A DNA stretch of 28,350 nt from Pseudomonadota bacterium (GTDB taxonomy: Bacteria > Pseudomonadota > Gammaproteobacteria > Burkholderiales > Burkholderiaceae), in assembly GCA_023441105.1 (NCBI GenBank), contig JAEZQX010000426.1, positions 1 through 28,350 of the forward strand. The letters are read 5' to 3'. The notes beneath the pieces were generated by a model. The model did no database searches and was not told where the DNA came from. It worked only from the letters and a program-made list of their open reading frames with translations. The position numbers were made by a program, and so were the translations under genes. Positions 1 through 12,547 of this stretch are shown here, in pieces (the stretch's first letter is position 1; every line of letters starts with the position of its first letter).

Positions 1-812
1 GCGCCGGACGGGCTCGCGCCGGCGGCCGAGGCGGCAGCAGCGGCCGCTTCGGCTTCGAGATCCTCCGGCATCCGCAGGTTCACCGCCAGCACCTCCTCGC
101 GCCGCCCGCGCAGCAAGGCCAGCGCGCGATGCGACGGAATGTCCCGCAGCGGCTCCTGGTAGTCGAAGTAGTCCGCGAATTTCGCACCCGCCTCCTGCTT
201 GCCGTCCGCAACCTTCGAAACCACCACGCCGCGCGCCTGCAGCACCTCGCGCAGGCGTCCGACCAGGGCCGCATCCTCGGCGAAACGCTCCATCAGGACA
301 TGACGCGCGCCCTCGAGTGCCGCCTTGGCATCGGGAACGCCGGGGTTGTCGCCGTCGGTGGTGGTGAAGGGTGCTTTCAGGAAGGCCGCCGCCTCCTGCT
401 CCGGGTTGCGGGTCGGGTCGGACAGGAGCAGGTCGGCCAGCGGCTCGAGTCCCGCCTCGCGCGCGATCTGCGCCTTGGTGCGGCGCTTCAGCTTGTAGGG
501 CGCATAAAGGTCCTCCAGCCGCTGCTTGCTGTCCGCGCCGTCGAGCTGCGCCGCCAGCGCCGGCGTCATCTTGCCCTGCGTCTCGATCGCCTCGATGATC
601 GCCAGCCGGCGGGTGTCGAGCTCGCGCAGGTATTCCAGCCGCTCTGCGAGGTTGCGCAGTTGCGTGTCGTCGAGGCCGTCGGTGACTTCCTTGCGATAGC
701 GGGCGATGAACGGCACGGTGGCGCCTTCGTCGAGCAATTCGATGGTGGCGCGCACCTGTTGCGGACGGATGGCGAGTTCTTCGGCGAGGCGATTTTCGAT
801 CGGAGCGGGCAT
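1..812 (-). CDS. tex: Tex-family transcription accessory protein, N-terminal part (runs off the window)
   Basis: The reverse strand is open from an ATG at 812 to the window edge, giving the first 270 codons of a protein of normally about 770-800 residues. The translation starts MPAPIENRLAEELAIRP and carries Tex N-terminal hallmarks: TVPFIARYRKE at about residues 32-42 and LEDLYAPYKLKRRTKAQIAREAGLEPLA at about 99-126 (described in pieces: LEDLYAPYK, then KRRTKAQIAREAGLEPLA). Tex is a cytoplasmic RNA-binding protein associated with transcription; the C-terminal S1 domain would lie outside the window. A GGAAGG ribosome site sits about 9 nt before the ATG. The gene is divergent from the histidine kinase with about 200 bp between them. 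The last visible residues are an Ala/Glu-rich stretch. An apparent 228-codon frame on the plus strand here is its antisense shadow. Confidence 0.92.
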   Translation of the reverse strand, partial: MPAPIENRLAEELAIRPQQVRATIELLDEGATVPFIARYRKEVTDGLDDTQLRNLAERLEYLRELDTRRLAIIEAIETQGKMTPALAAQLDGADSKQRLEDLYAPYKLKRRTKAQIAREAGLEPLADLLLSDPTRNPEQEAAAFLKAPFTTTDGDNPGVPDAKAALEGARHVLMERFAEDAALVGRLREVLQARGVVVSKVADGKQEAGAKFADYFDYQEPLRDIPSHRALALLRGRREEVLAVNLRMPEDLEAEAAAAAASAAGASPSG

Positions 813-1008
813 TGACGACCTTCCAGCATTGAATCGGGCGGGATTGTAGCCAGACGATGGCTGCCGGTCGTCGGGACGCGGCGGCGCAGGGCGCCGGTTG
901 CATCTTGCAATAAAGCTGTCGGTCCCGCATACGTCGGTGACTTGCTCGCAAGGCCGTGCCGCAGGGGCGTCCTCTAGAATGCCGGATCCAACCCGGAACG
1001 GAGGATCG

Positions 1009-2853
<1,845 letters not shown>

Positions 2854-2951
2854 CCGCAATCCGGCACCGCGCGCGTGGTCGGCCCGGTTGTGGCAGAGTG
2901 GCCGAAGTCGGTGTCAGCGACGGGGTAGTTGCCAAGCGAGGAGGGCGGGGC

Positions 2952-3935
2952 ATGGGCAAGTTCAGGGCGATCGTGGTCGAGAAGACGGCATCGGGCCAGC
3001 GAGCGGGCTTGAAGGAGATCGACGACAGCGAGCTCGATGGCGATGTTGCCGTGCGGGTGACCCATTCGTCGGTCAACTACAAGGATGCGCTGGCGATCGA
3101 TGGCCGGGCGCCGATCGTGCGCCGGTTCCCGTTGATCGCCGGCATCGATTTCGCCGGCGAAGTGCAGGAATCGATGCATCCCGGTTTCGCGCCCGGTGAC
3201 AGGGTCGTGCTCACCGGATGGGGAGCCGGCGAGAGCCGCCACGGCGGCTTGGCCGAGTGCGCCCGCTGGCCCGGCGACCAGCTGGTCAAGCTCCCCGAAG
3301 GCCTGAGCGCCGAGCAGGCGATGGCCATCGGCACCGCCGGCTTGACCGCGATGCTGTCGCTGCTGGCGATCGAGCGCTTCGGCCTCAAGCCCGACGACGG
3401 ACCGGCGATCGTGACCGGCGCCACCGGCGGGGTCGGCTCGATCGCGGTTGCGCTGCTGGCGCGCAAGGGCTGGGAAGTGATCGCGTCCACCGGCCATCCC
3501 GCGGAGGCGCCTTACCTCGAGAAGCTGGGCGCCAGCCGGATCATCGACCGCGCGGAGCTGGCGGCGCCGCCGAAGCCGCTCGGCAAGGAGAGTTGGGCCG
3601 CCGGGATCGACGCCGTCGGTTCCACCACCCTGGCCAACCTGTGCGCCCGCACCCGCTACGGTGGCGCCATCGTCGCCTGCGGCCTCGCCGGCGGCATGGA
3701 CCTGCCGGCATCGGTTGCGCCCTTCATCTTGCGCAACGTCGCGCTGCTCGGCGTCGATTCCGTCCAGTCGCCGATGCCGCATCGGCAGGAAGCCTGGCAG
3801 CGGCTGGCAGCCGACCTGCCGGCCGACCTGCTCGAGTCGATGACCTCGCGGATCCGGCTGGAGGACGTATTTGGTACGGCGTCGAAGGTGCTCGCCGGCG
3901 AAACGCGCGGTCGGCTGGTGGTGGAGATCGCTTGA
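2952..3935 (+). CDS. acuI: Acrylyl-CoA reductase (NADPH), AcuI/YhdH family of MDR oxidoreductases
   Basis: A 327-residue protein, close to E. coli YhdH (324). The frame is open from 2850, but the ATG at 2952 follows a GAGGGCGGGG purine run and gives the family N-terminus [11 protein letters not shown]. Visible features are the GroES-like N-terminal fold with [12 protein letters not shown] at about 36-47, [12 protein letters not shown] at about 59-70, and the nucleotide-binding motif [12 protein letters not shown] at about 154-165. There are no zinc-binding Cys clusters, as expected for this subgroup. Known members reduce acryloyl-CoA to propionyl-CoA with NADPH, detoxifying acrylate. The gene lies 98 bp after the kinase and 52 bp before the SMR gene on the same strand. 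Substrate assignment rests on family resemblance only. Confidence 0.85.
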   Translation: MGKFRAIVVEKTASGQRAGLKEIDDSELDGDVAVRVTHSSVNYKDALAIDGRAPIVRRFPLIAGIDFAGEVQESMHPGFAPGDRVVLTGWGAGESRHGGLAECARWPGDQLVKLPEGLSAEQAMAIGTAGLTAMLSLLAIERFGLKPDDGPAIVTGATGGVGSIAVALLARKGWEVIASTGHPAEAPYLEKLGASRIIDRAELAAPPKPLGKESWAAGIDAVGSTTLANLCARTRYGGAIVACGLAGGMDLPASVAPFILRNVALLGVDSVQSPMPHRQEAWQRLAADLPADLLESMTSRIRLEDVFGTASKVLAGETRGRLVVEIA

Positions 3936-3987
3936 TCCCCGGGGCGCCGATGGCTGGCGAGCGGACGATGACCGGGCCAGCTCCCTC

Positions 3988-4317
3988 GTGAACTGGCTCT
4001 ATCTCGCGATCGCCATCGTGGCGGAGGTCATCGCCACCTCGGCGCTGAAGGCATCGGACGGCTTAAGTCGGCTGGCACCGTCGATCGTGGTCGTCGTCGG
4101 CTACGGCATCGCCTTCGCCTGCCTGTCGCTGACCCTGCGCACCATTCCGGTTGGCGTTGCCTATGCCATCTGGTCCGGCGCCGGCATCGTGCTGATCGCG
4201 CTGGTCGGCTACTTCGCCTTCAACCAGGCACTCGACGCGCCTGCGCTGATCGGCATGGCGCTCATCCTGGCGGGAGTGCTGGTCATCAACCTGTTCTCGC
4301 GGAGCGCGGCCCACTGA
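3988..4317 (+). CDS. Small multidrug resistance (SMR) efflux protein, EmrE-like
   Basis: A 109-residue protein with four transmembrane helices, the exact size of EmrE (110). It starts at a GTG at 3988 ([18 protein letters not shown]). The reading frame extends upstream without an ATG that fits the family, and the ribosome site is weak. The membrane-embedded Glu that binds both protons and cationic drugs is E13 in IVAEVIATS. The TM3 signature [13 protein letters not shown] (W62) and the TM4 segment [16 protein letters not shown] are present. The family works as an antiparallel dimer in the inner membrane exchanging protons for quaternary ammonium compounds, guanidinium or polyamines. The AYAIWSG motif favours the EmrE-like drug branch over the guanidinium exporters. 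The TGA of a very short upstream frame (ATG at 3968) overlaps the GTG start, which could couple translation. Confidence 0.88.
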   Translation: MNWLYLAIAIVAEVIATSALKASDGLSRLAPSIVVVVGYGIAFACLSLTLRTIPVGVAYAIWSGAGIVLIALVGYFAFNQALDAPALIGMALILAGVLVINLFSRSAAH

Positions 4318-4341
4318 CCGGCTGCAACTGCGGGCTATATG
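4314..4341 (+). promoter_or_regulatory. Candidate sigma-70-type promoter before the metNIQ leader
   Basis: CTGACC (4314-4319), a 16-nt spacer and TATATG (4336-4341) give a moderate match to a housekeeping promoter. It lies at the end of the SMR gene and would produce a transcript with a leader of about 465 nt before metN. This is a visual match only, and no start site is known. Confidence 0.25.
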
Positions 4342-4395
4342 CTTCCGCCTTTTGATTCGTTCCAATTGCGCGCGCCGGCGCTCACAATACGAGCA

Positions 4396-4473
4396 ATGAG
4401 CCGACTGTCCCGCTGCCTCCGAATGCATCGCTGCCGCCGAATGCCCTCGTGCCGCGCGCGATGTAGCGCCTGA
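4396..4473 (+). CDS. Candidate Cys/Met-repeat leader peptide upstream of metNIQ
   Basis: A 25-codon frame built of 18-bp imperfect repeats. After MSRLS the peptide reads RCLRMH, RCRRMP, SCRARC, then SA and stop. It holds four Cys and three Met among 25 residues. The DNA repeats are 4411-4426 and 4429-4444 (15 of 16 bases identical). A 7-bp GC hairpin follows at 4514-4530, then the 83-codon frame and metN. Sulfur-amino-acid codons before a methionine importer suggest a leader peptide that senses Cys or Met charging. However, the ribosome site (GAGC, 2 nt before the ATG) is poor, and translation is not shown. It could be a chance frame in repetitive DNA. Confidence 0.3.
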   Translation: MSRLSRCLRMHRCRRMPSCRARCSA

Positions 4474-4513
4474 GCTCACAGGCCTCCTCCCCGGTCTTCA
4501 TCCGACTGTTCAA

Positions 4514-4530
4514 CGTCCCCACAGGGGGCG
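4514..4530 (+). promoter_or_regulatory. GC-rich hairpin in the metNIQ leader
   Basis: CGTCCCC, loop ACA, GGGGGCG forms a 7-bp stem (one G-U pair). It lies 40 nt after the Cys/Met mini-ORF and 35 nt before the next ATG. No T-run follows, so it is not a plain intrinsic terminator; it could act as a pausing or translational element. I saw no SAM-I, SAM-II or SAH riboswitch core nearby. Confidence 0.35.
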
Positions 4531-4565
4531 CGGGCCTGCCTCTGGCCGGCCGAAGGAAGCACAAC

Positions 4566-4817
4566 ATGAATCTGCCATCCCGGGTTGCGAACCTGCCTGC
4601 GCTACGCCTGCTGCGGATCACGGCCGCTGCCTGGGGCCTGTGCAGGTCGGAAGGAGAGGTCAAGTTCATTTCCCCTGAGTCGATCGCTATCCAATGCATG
4701 CCTCCAAGTCCGATCCATCCCAAGTCGATCTATCCGAAGCCCAGCTATCCGAAGGCCACGCACTCGAAGGCCATCCACCCGAGGTTCATCTCTCTGGTAG
4801 CAGACCGACAGTCATGA
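4566..4817 (+). CDS. Small ORF translationally coupled to metN, with pentapeptide repeats
   Basis: An 83-residue frame that I do not recognise. Its ATG has a good ribosome site (GAAGGAAG, 6 nt upstream), and its TGA overlaps the metN start in an ATGA. metN itself has no visible ribosome site, so ribosomes finishing this frame may load metN. Residues 47-76 are six degenerate five-residue units: [30 protein letters not shown]. Codons are less GC-biased than in metN. There is no signal peptide; a weakly hydrophobic segment lies at about 10-25. It may be a leader or uORF whose translation controls metN rather than a functional protein. Conservation in relatives would decide. Confidence 0.45.
   Translation: MNLPSRVANLPALRLLRITAAAWGLCRSEGEVKFISPESIAIQCMPPSPIHPKSIYPKPSYPKATHSKAIHPRFISLVADRQS
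4704..4793 (+). repeat. Six degenerate 15-bp tandem units before metN
   Basis: Units of the form AAGNCNATCYAYCCG follow each other with period 15 through this stretch. They encode the P-K-x-x-Y/H pentads in the small upstream ORF. The repeat ends about 20 nt before the metN ATG. Divergence between units is largest at the ends. Confidence 0.6.
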
Positions 4818-5845
4818 TCGAGTTGCAAGGCATCACCCAAGCGTACGGCAGCCACGAAGCCCTGCGCGGCATCGACCTCAAGATCGCGCCGGGTGAAGTG
4901 TTCGGCATCATCGGCCGAAGCGGCGCCGGCAAGAGCTCGCTGGTGCGCACCATCAACCTGCTGAACCGTCCCAAGGCCGGCAGGGTGATCGTCGGCGGCT
5001 GCGAGCTGACCACGTTGCCCGAGTCCGAGCTTCGCGCCGCCCGTCGCGAGATCGGCTTGATCTTCCAGCATTTCAACCTGCTGTCGTCGCGCACCGTGGC
5101 GGAGAACGTGGCGCTGCCGCTGGAGCTTGCGGGGATGGCGAGGGATGAGATCGGCCGGCGAGTGTCCGAGCTTCTGGACCTGGTGGGACTCGCCGCGATG
5201 CGCGACCGCTACCCCGCCCAGATCAGCGGCGGCCAGAAGCAGCGGGTGGGAATCGCGCGGGCGCTCGCCAACCGGCCGAAGGTGCTGCTTTCGGACGAGG
5301 CGACCTCCGCGCTCGATCCGGAGACGACGCGCTCCATCCTCGGCCTGCTCCGGCAGATCAATCGCGAGTTTGGGTTGACCATCGTGCTGATCACCCACCA
5401 GATGCAGGTGATCAAGCAGGTCGCCGACCGGGTGGCCGTCATCGACGCCGGCCGGATCGTCGAGCAGGGACCGGTGCTGGACGTGTTCACCCGGCCGCAG
5501 CATGCGACGACGCGCAGCCTCATCGAGGAGATCGTGCCGCAGGTACTTCCCGAGAGCGTGCTGGCGCGCATCCGGACGCTGATGAGCGCGCAGCCGGCGC
5601 GCGACAGCCAATTGCTGCGGCTCGCCTTCGCCGGCACCGATGCCGACCGGCCGCTGCTGTCGGACGTGATCCGCGACCACGGCATCGACGTCAGCATCGT
5701 GCACGGCCAGATCGACGAAGTGCAGGGGCAGCCGTTCGCCTCGCTGGCGGTGTTCGCCCGCGGCGCGCGGCAGCAACTCGACGCGGCGATTGCGCAGCTG
5801 CGCGGCGCCGGCGTGCTGGTACAGGAGGTGGCACATGCTGGCTAA
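4814..5845 (+). CDS. metN: Methionine ABC importer, ATP-binding subunit
   Basis: A 343-residue protein, identical in length to E. coli MetN. The frame extends upstream to 4694, but [12 protein letters not shown] at 4814 matches the family start and overlaps the stop of the preceding small ORF. Walker A is GRSGAGKSS at 34-42, the signature is [14 protein letters not shown] at about 139-152, and Walker B is [13 protein letters not shown] at about 160-172. An H-loop follows (LITHQM). The C-terminal 75 residues form the NIL (ACT-like) domain that binds methionine and inhibits transport when cytoplasmic Met is high. It powers MetI in the inner membrane and overlaps metI by 11 nt. Confidence 0.95.
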   Translation: MIELQGITQAYGSHEALRGIDLKIAPGEVFGIIGRSGAGKSSLVRTINLLNRPKAGRVIVGGCELTTLPESELRAARREIGLIFQHFNLLSSRTVAENVALPLELAGMARDEIGRRVSELLDLVGLAAMRDRYPAQISGGQKQRVGIARALANRPKVLLSDEATSALDPETTRSILGLLRQINREFGLTIVLITHQMQVIKQVADRVAVIDAGRIVEQGPVLDVFTRPQHATTRSLIEEIVPQVLPESVLARIRTLMSAQPARDSQLLRLAFAGTDADRPLLSDVIRDHGIDVSIVHGQIDEVQGQPFASLAVFARGARQQLDAAIAQLRGAGVLVQEVAHAG

Positions 5846-6500
5846 CTTCACGCCCGCCATGCTGGAGCTGTTCGCCACCTCGTTGTGGGAGACGCTGGTG
5901 ATGGTCGCCATCTCCGGCGTGGCCGGCTCGGCGATCGGCATCCCGCTCGGCGTGCTGCTGCGCCTAACCGACCGCGGCGGCGTCCTGCAGAGCGCCGGCA
6001 TCAACCGCGTGGTCGGAGGCATCGTCAACGCCGTCCGCTCGACGCCCTTCATCATCCTGCTGGTCGCGATCATCCCGTTCACCCGCCTGATCACCGGCTC
6101 CTCGATCGGCACCGCCGCCGCCGTCGTGCCGCTGACGATCGCCGCTGCACCGTTCATCGCGCGGCTGGTCGAGACGTCGCTGCGCGAGGTCGACCACGGC
6201 CTGATCGAGGCGGCGCAGGCGATGGGCGCCAGCACCTGGCAGATCGTCTTCAAGGTGCTGCTGCCCGAAGCGCTGCCCGGCATCGTCGCCGGCTTCACGA
6301 TCACGCTCGTCAGCCTCACCGGCTACTCCGCGATGGCCGGCGCCATCGGCGGCGGCGGCCTCGGCGACCTCGGGATCCGCTACGGCTACCAGCGCTTCCT
6401 GCCCGAGATCATGCTGGCGGTGGTGCTGGTGCTGATCCTGTTCGTGCAGGCGGTCCAGAGCCTGGGCGACTGGGCGGTGAGGCGGCTCAGCCACAAGTAG
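5835..6500 (+). CDS. metI: Methionine ABC importer, permease subunit
   Basis: A 221-residue inner-membrane protein (E. coli MetI: 217). I start at the ATG at 5835, which has AGGAGG 7 nt upstream inside the metN 3' end. An in-frame upstream extension to 5790 overlaps metN and is unlikely. There are about five transmembrane helices. The cytoplasmic EAA loop that docks on the ATPase is seen as [35 protein letters not shown] stretch precedes the last helix, as in the family. D-methionine and L-methionine are the known substrates of MetNIQ. Confidence 0.95.
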   Translation: MLANFTPAMLELFATSLWETLVMVAISGVAGSAIGIPLGVLLRLTDRGGVLQSAGINRVVGGIVNAVRSTPFIILLVAIIPFTRLITGSSIGTAAAVVPLTIAAAPFIARLVETSLREVDHGLIEAAQAMGASTWQIVFKVLLPEALPGIVAGFTITLVSLTGYSAMAGAIGGGGLGDLGIRYGYQRFLPEIMLAVVLVLILFVQAVQSLGDWAVRRLSHK

Positions 6501-6600
6501 ACCTCTACGGCAAAAGCGGCCTCCAGACCGCCATCTACCCGATCGACTTCATCTACCACATCCACCTCCACTCAATTCCACATCAATCAGGGAACAGACG

Positions 6601-7398
<798 letters not shown>

Positions 7399-7478
7399 GG
7401 GCTTGAACGTCACAGACTCCTACTTCCGTAAGGATAGGCGTCCGCGAAAACGGCTCAACTCCACTGCCCGACGGCCGG

Positions 7479-7820
7479 GTGCAGTGGGGAGCGCCCGCGC
7501 CGAAGGTTGCTGCCAAGCGAGTAGCGACGGCAGCCAATCAGGCTACCGCCGTGGTCACCGACCGCGCCGAACAGAACGGCGTCAGGCGCCCGCGACCGGG
7601 CGGCGCCTGCGCTGCCGTGTGGCGTTGGCTGGATCAGCACGGCCATTGCGTCATCGCCGCGATCCGGGAGACAGCCAAGGCGCAGGGCTGGAACGTAAAC
7701 AACGCGCCGCGCTAGCTTGCCGAGCGCAAGGCTTATCTGAAGAAGTTCGGCTACACGTCAGGCGAAGGGTTCGTCGTCGGTGACGATGGCGTGCCCCGGA
7801 GCTTGTGCGAGGACGACTGA
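7479..7820 (+). pseudogene. Small uncharacterised gene interrupted by an in-frame TAG
   Basis: The frame from a GTG at 7479 reads 78 residues to a TAG at 7713-7715, then continues in the same frame for 34 residues (LAERKAYLKKFGYTSGEGF, then VVGDDGVPRSLCEDD) to a TGA at 7818. Both halves look coding. The first has an Ala/Lys/Val-rich N-terminus (APKVAAKRVATAAN), then QNGVRRPRPGGACAAVW and AIRETAKAQGWNVNNA. From memory it resembles short basic hypothetical proteins found in Burkholderiales genomes and prophages; I cannot name a family. The start is uncertain, since the frame is open from 7407. A nonsense mutation or sequencing error explains the break. Confidence 0.45.
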
Positions 7821-7892
7821 CTTCTACCATGTCGGCGACCTATCAAGGGCCCACTGGAATCTACTTCGTTCCTTCCATCCCCATCCCTTTAG

Positions 7893-8048
7893 TCACGCGC
7901 TGCATTCGCCGCCAGGGTGGGTGACGACTGGGCGTCGCTCAAGGCCGGCGTTCCGTGTCGGATCCTGCATGGTAGGCGGCGAAAGGCTTGCGCAGCCGGT
8001 CACGAGTGCGAGACACAGGAGAGGGAGAGCCGCAAATTTGTTGCGCAT
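7893..8048 (-). CDS. Tiny lipoprotein (51 residues)
   Basis: Start ATG at 8048 on the reverse strand with AGAGGAG about 8 nt upstream, a strong ribosome site. Residues 1-19 form a lipoprotein signal: MRNKFAALPLLCLALVTGC, lipobox LVTG-C with C19 as the lipidated residue. The mature part is only 32 residues (ASLSPPTMQDPTRNAG, then LERRPVVTHPGGECSA). I do not recognise the family. The size and Pro content recall entericidin-type or phage Rz1-type lipoproteins, but no partner spanin gene is visible. It may also be the 5' remnant of a longer gene cut in this decayed region. Confidence 0.6.
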   Translation of the reverse strand: MRNKFAALPLLCLALVTGCASLSPPTMQDPTRNAGLERRPVVTHPGGECSA

Positions 8049-8577
8049 GGGCGAACTCCTCTTACCGGTTGAGCGAGGCTGCGAAGGGCGCCGCAGCGCG
8101 GTCGAGCAGCCATCCCATAGCATTGAACACCCCTCCGAAGCCAGCGTCAAACGCCCGCGTCTTTGACTACGCGCAGATCTTGCTTGCGCACTCCTTCTCG
8201 TCGCCAGGAAGATGGCGACTTTGGATTCTGCAAAAGACTTTGTCGGCGCCAGCTGGGACGATGCATAGAAGGCGCTGCAGGCCGCGCACCCCGCGCCGGT
8301 ACCAGTAGTACCCGGGCCGCACCTCGTTAGCGGCCCCTACCCCCGAATCCTCGGCCCGTGCCAGCATGGCCGTCGGTGCTGTGGCGCGGAGCCTGCGCGG
8401 CACGCCGCTCTGTGTACAGGGGGCGCACGGGGGCAAGTCTCAACCGCTCTTTCTCGTCTTGGGCAGGGGGGCGGCATGGCCGGTTCTCCCGCGACCTACT
8501 GCGGCAGTGAACTACTCCAAGTGCCTGACAAGACTCTGGAAAGTACGGCGGGAGTGCCACGTCTATAATGCCCGCGG
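8049..8577. other. Gene-poor stretch between the small lipoprotein and the tRNA
   Basis: No convincing gene. The reverse frame 8167-8436 (89 codons) ends RHLPGDEKECASKICA and looks faintly protein-like, but it has no ribosome site and no known motif. The plus frame beginning near 8211 is broken by a TAG at about 8265. I read this as decayed accessory DNA. The only clear signal is the promoter element just before the tRNA. Confidence 0.4.
8564..8569 (+). promoter_or_regulatory. -10 element of the tRNA promoter
   Basis: A perfect TATAAT lies 8 nt before the tRNA 5' end, followed by a GC-rich discriminator (GCCCGCG) typical of stringently controlled stable-RNA promoters. The predicted start is at about 8576, leaving a leader of only about 2 nt. 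I see no good -35 box at 16-18 nt spacing. Confidence 0.55.
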
Positions 8578-8656
<79 letters not shown>

Positions 8657-8674
8657 AGGATTTATGAAGTTAGA

Positions 8675-8691
8675 CAGACACTCAGTGTCTG
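8675..8691 (+). terminator. Hairpin 18 nt after the tRNA, possible terminator or processing site
   Basis: CAGACAC, loop TCA, GTGTCTG is a perfect 7-bp stem. The sequence after it is CGCCGGCC, not a T-run, so efficient intrinsic termination is doubtful. It may instead be a 3'-end processing or pause signal. Confidence 0.3.
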
Positions 8692-8736
8692 CGCCGGCCT
8701 CCAGGCGAATTGCCTCGGTCCTGCCAGTGTCCGCAT

Positions 8737-10490
<1,754 letters not shown>

Positions 10491-10697
10491 CGACAATCCA
10501 AGAACTCAGGAGCTTTTCTAGGGATCGCCTTCGACTATCGGCATAAGTGCAGCATCACGTAAGGGCCCCCGAGGTTGCAGGAACAGCCTCGACCTGGCAA
10601 ACAGTTGCTGAAACTTCGGCCATGGGACCAAGGGTCATCTTGTCGCCTGTGTCGTTCGAACGCAGAATGGGCGGCGCGGGACCTGCGGAGATTGCCC

Positions 10698-12149
10698 ATG
10701 GACCGAAGACGCTTCCTCAGGACCAGTGGCTCGGTGCTCCGCGTAGGTGGCAGCGCGCTGGCCCTTGACTTCGCCCTAGGTCACCGGCGTGGACTGGCCG
10801 CCGGAGATAGCAAGCCCAACGTTCTTTTCATCCTGGCCGACAACCTCGGCTACGGCGAACTAGGCTGCTATGGCGGCGGCGCCACGCGCGGTGCACCCAC
10901 GCCGATGATCGACCGGCTGGCTTCCGAGGGTCTGCGCCTGACCAACATGAACACCGAGCCGCAATGCACCCCCAGCCGCTCGGCCATCCTAACCGGGCGA
11001 CATGCGATCCGCTCAGGTACGCACTCGGTGCCCTTCGGGGGCGTCGCGGACGGGCTCACACAGTGGGAGGTGACGCTGCCCGAGTCGCTGTCGGCGGTCG
11101 GTTACGCCACGGCTTTGTATGGCAAGTGGCACTTGGGCAGCAACGACGGGCGATTGCCCAACGATCAGGGCTTCGACGAGTGGTACGGCATTCCGCGCAC
11201 CACCGACGAGGCGCTCTGGCTTGGGGCACCAGGCTACTCCGCGTCGGTCATGCCGCCCGAGCATCTCATGGAGGGTCGCAGGGGCGAGAAGAGCCGAGCG
11301 CTGAAGGTCTATGACCAGAACGAGCGTCGGCTGATCGACGCCGAGATCACGCGGCGGACAGTGGACTTCATGGAACGGCAAACCAGGATACGGCGACCCT
11401 TCTACATCTATGCCGCGATCACGCAGCCGCACATCCCCACGCTTCCGAATCCGGCATTCGTCGGCAAGACGGGCAATGGCGACTGGGCCGACATGCTCGC
11501 CGAGATGGATTTCAACGTCGGCACGATGCTCGACGCCGTGGACAGGCTCGGCATCCGCGACAACACAATCGTCGTCTTCATGAGCGACAACGGCCCGGAG
11601 TTCACCAAGCCCTACGACGGCTGGCCGGGACCCTGGCGGGGCCAGTACTTTACCGCCTGGGAGGGTGGCATTCGAGCCCCCTTCATGATCCGCTGGCCCG
11701 GCAAGGTGCCGGCAGGCCGCGTCAGCGACGAGATCGTTCACGAGGTGGACCTGTTCACCACGCTGGCTCGCATCGTCGGCGCGCGCGTTCCGGACGACCG
11801 CCCCATCGACGGCATCGATCAATCGGCGTTCTTCCTTGGGCGCACCGACAGGTCCGCGCGCGAGGGCATCATCGTGTGGTGCGCCGACCGACTACAAGCC
11901 GTGAAGTGGAGGAACTTCAAGATCCACTCCTATGATCAGGAGACGATGGTCTCGCCGCCGCTGAAGCTCGGCATCCCTTACTTGTTCAACCTGTACACGA
12001 ATCCGCAGGAGGACAGGAACAAGTTGGCGCTGGATAGCTGGGTCATTGGCCCAGCGCTGAATCTGATCGCCGACTTTGAGGCCAGCGTCAAGCGCTATCC
12101 ACTTATCGCAATGGGCACGCCCGATCCCTACACGCCGCCGCGGCCATAA
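10698..12149 (+). CDS. Tat-exported type I sulfatase (arylsulfatase family)
   Basis: A 483-residue protein. Translation is open from 10575, but the ATG at 10698 has GGAG 7 nt upstream and begins a Tat signal, MDRRRFLRTSGS. The sulfatase core has ILADNLGYGELG at about 45-56, where D48 and N49 stand at the first metal-ligand pair. The formylglycine motif is C90-T-P-S-R (EPQCTPSRSAILTGR), and GKWHLGSNDGRLPNDQGFDEW and MSDNGPE supply further metal and sulfate ligands. The C-terminus YPLIAMGTPDPYTPP is typical of this subfamily. It should hydrolyse a sulfate ester in the periplasm after formylglycine formation; no maturase (FGE) or sulfatase substrate gene is nearby. It stands alone between decayed DNA, suggesting acquisition as a single gene. 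Confidence 0.9.
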   Translation: MDRRRFLRTSGSVLRVGGSALALDFALGHRRGLAAGDSKPNVLFILADNLGYGELGCYGGGATRGAPTPMIDRLASEGLRLTNMNTEPQCTPSRSAILTGRHAIRSGTHSVPFGGVADGLTQWEVTLPESLSAVGYATALYGKWHLGSNDGRLPNDQGFDEWYGIPRTTDEALWLGAPGYSASVMPPEHLMEGRRGEKSRALKVYDQNERRLIDAEITRRTVDFMERQTRIRRPFYIYAAITQPHIPTLPNPAFVGKTGNGDWADMLAEMDFNVGTMLDAVDRLGIRDNTIVVFMSDNGPEFTKPYDGWPGPWRGQYFTAWEGGIRAPFMIRWPGKVPAGRVSDEIVHEVDLFTTLARIVGARVPDDRPIDGIDQSAFFLGRTDRSAREGIIVWCADRLQAVKWRNFKIHSYDQETMVSPPLKLGIPYLFNLYTNPQEDRNKLALDSWVIGPALNLIADFEASVKRYPLIAMGTPDPYTPPRP

Positions 12150-12547
12150 GGTGAACCTGCCGAAGGCATCCGGTGTGAGGGCGATTCAAGCGAAGGCACT
12201 TGGTCGCTCGGTCTCGAGACGCCACCGGTCGCGAGGCCGAGGTTCAGCCGCTTTCTCGGACCCGCGTTGTACCTCCGCCTGCGGTGACCCGCGAGATTGA
12301 AGAAGTTGCTGAACAAGGCGCAAGCAGAGCCGCCGGTCTCTCTTGGAGGAAGGTGCGCTTCCCCGTCGGCAGAACCAACTTGCATTCTTGAGGGGCCTGC
12401 AGCCCAAGCGGCAGGTGCCAGGTCGGCGAATTGTTTCCAGGAAAGTGCTGCGAAAAGCTTGCGTCACCAGCATAGACAAAGGGTCCCCGCGAGGAGACAC
12501 TTTTTCATTCAACAGAGGCGTGCGAGAGCAGGAGCCGGACTTCCAAC
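12150..12547. other. Intergenic stretch after the sulfatase
   Basis: No gene supported. Several frames of 60-140 codons exist on both strands, but all have random-looking composition, and none has a ribosome site or a motif. The sulfatase and the lipoprotein converge here; I found no strong hairpin followed by Ts. Confidence 0.4.

Noticed and set aside
129..815. 228-codon plus frame at the window start
   Set aside because: Antisense of the tex gene.
4318..4813. SAM or SAH riboswitch before metN
   Set aside because: Looked for SAM-I, SAM-II and SAH conserved cores and found none; only short ORFs, repeats and a hairpin are visible.
4745..6319. 524-codon reverse frame opposite metN/metI
   Set aside because: Shadow; the plus strand carries clear ABC transporter motifs.
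7829..7924. 31-codon plus frame MSATYQGPTGIYF...
   Set aside because: No ribosome site, overlaps the 3' end of the reverse lipoprotein gene, no family.
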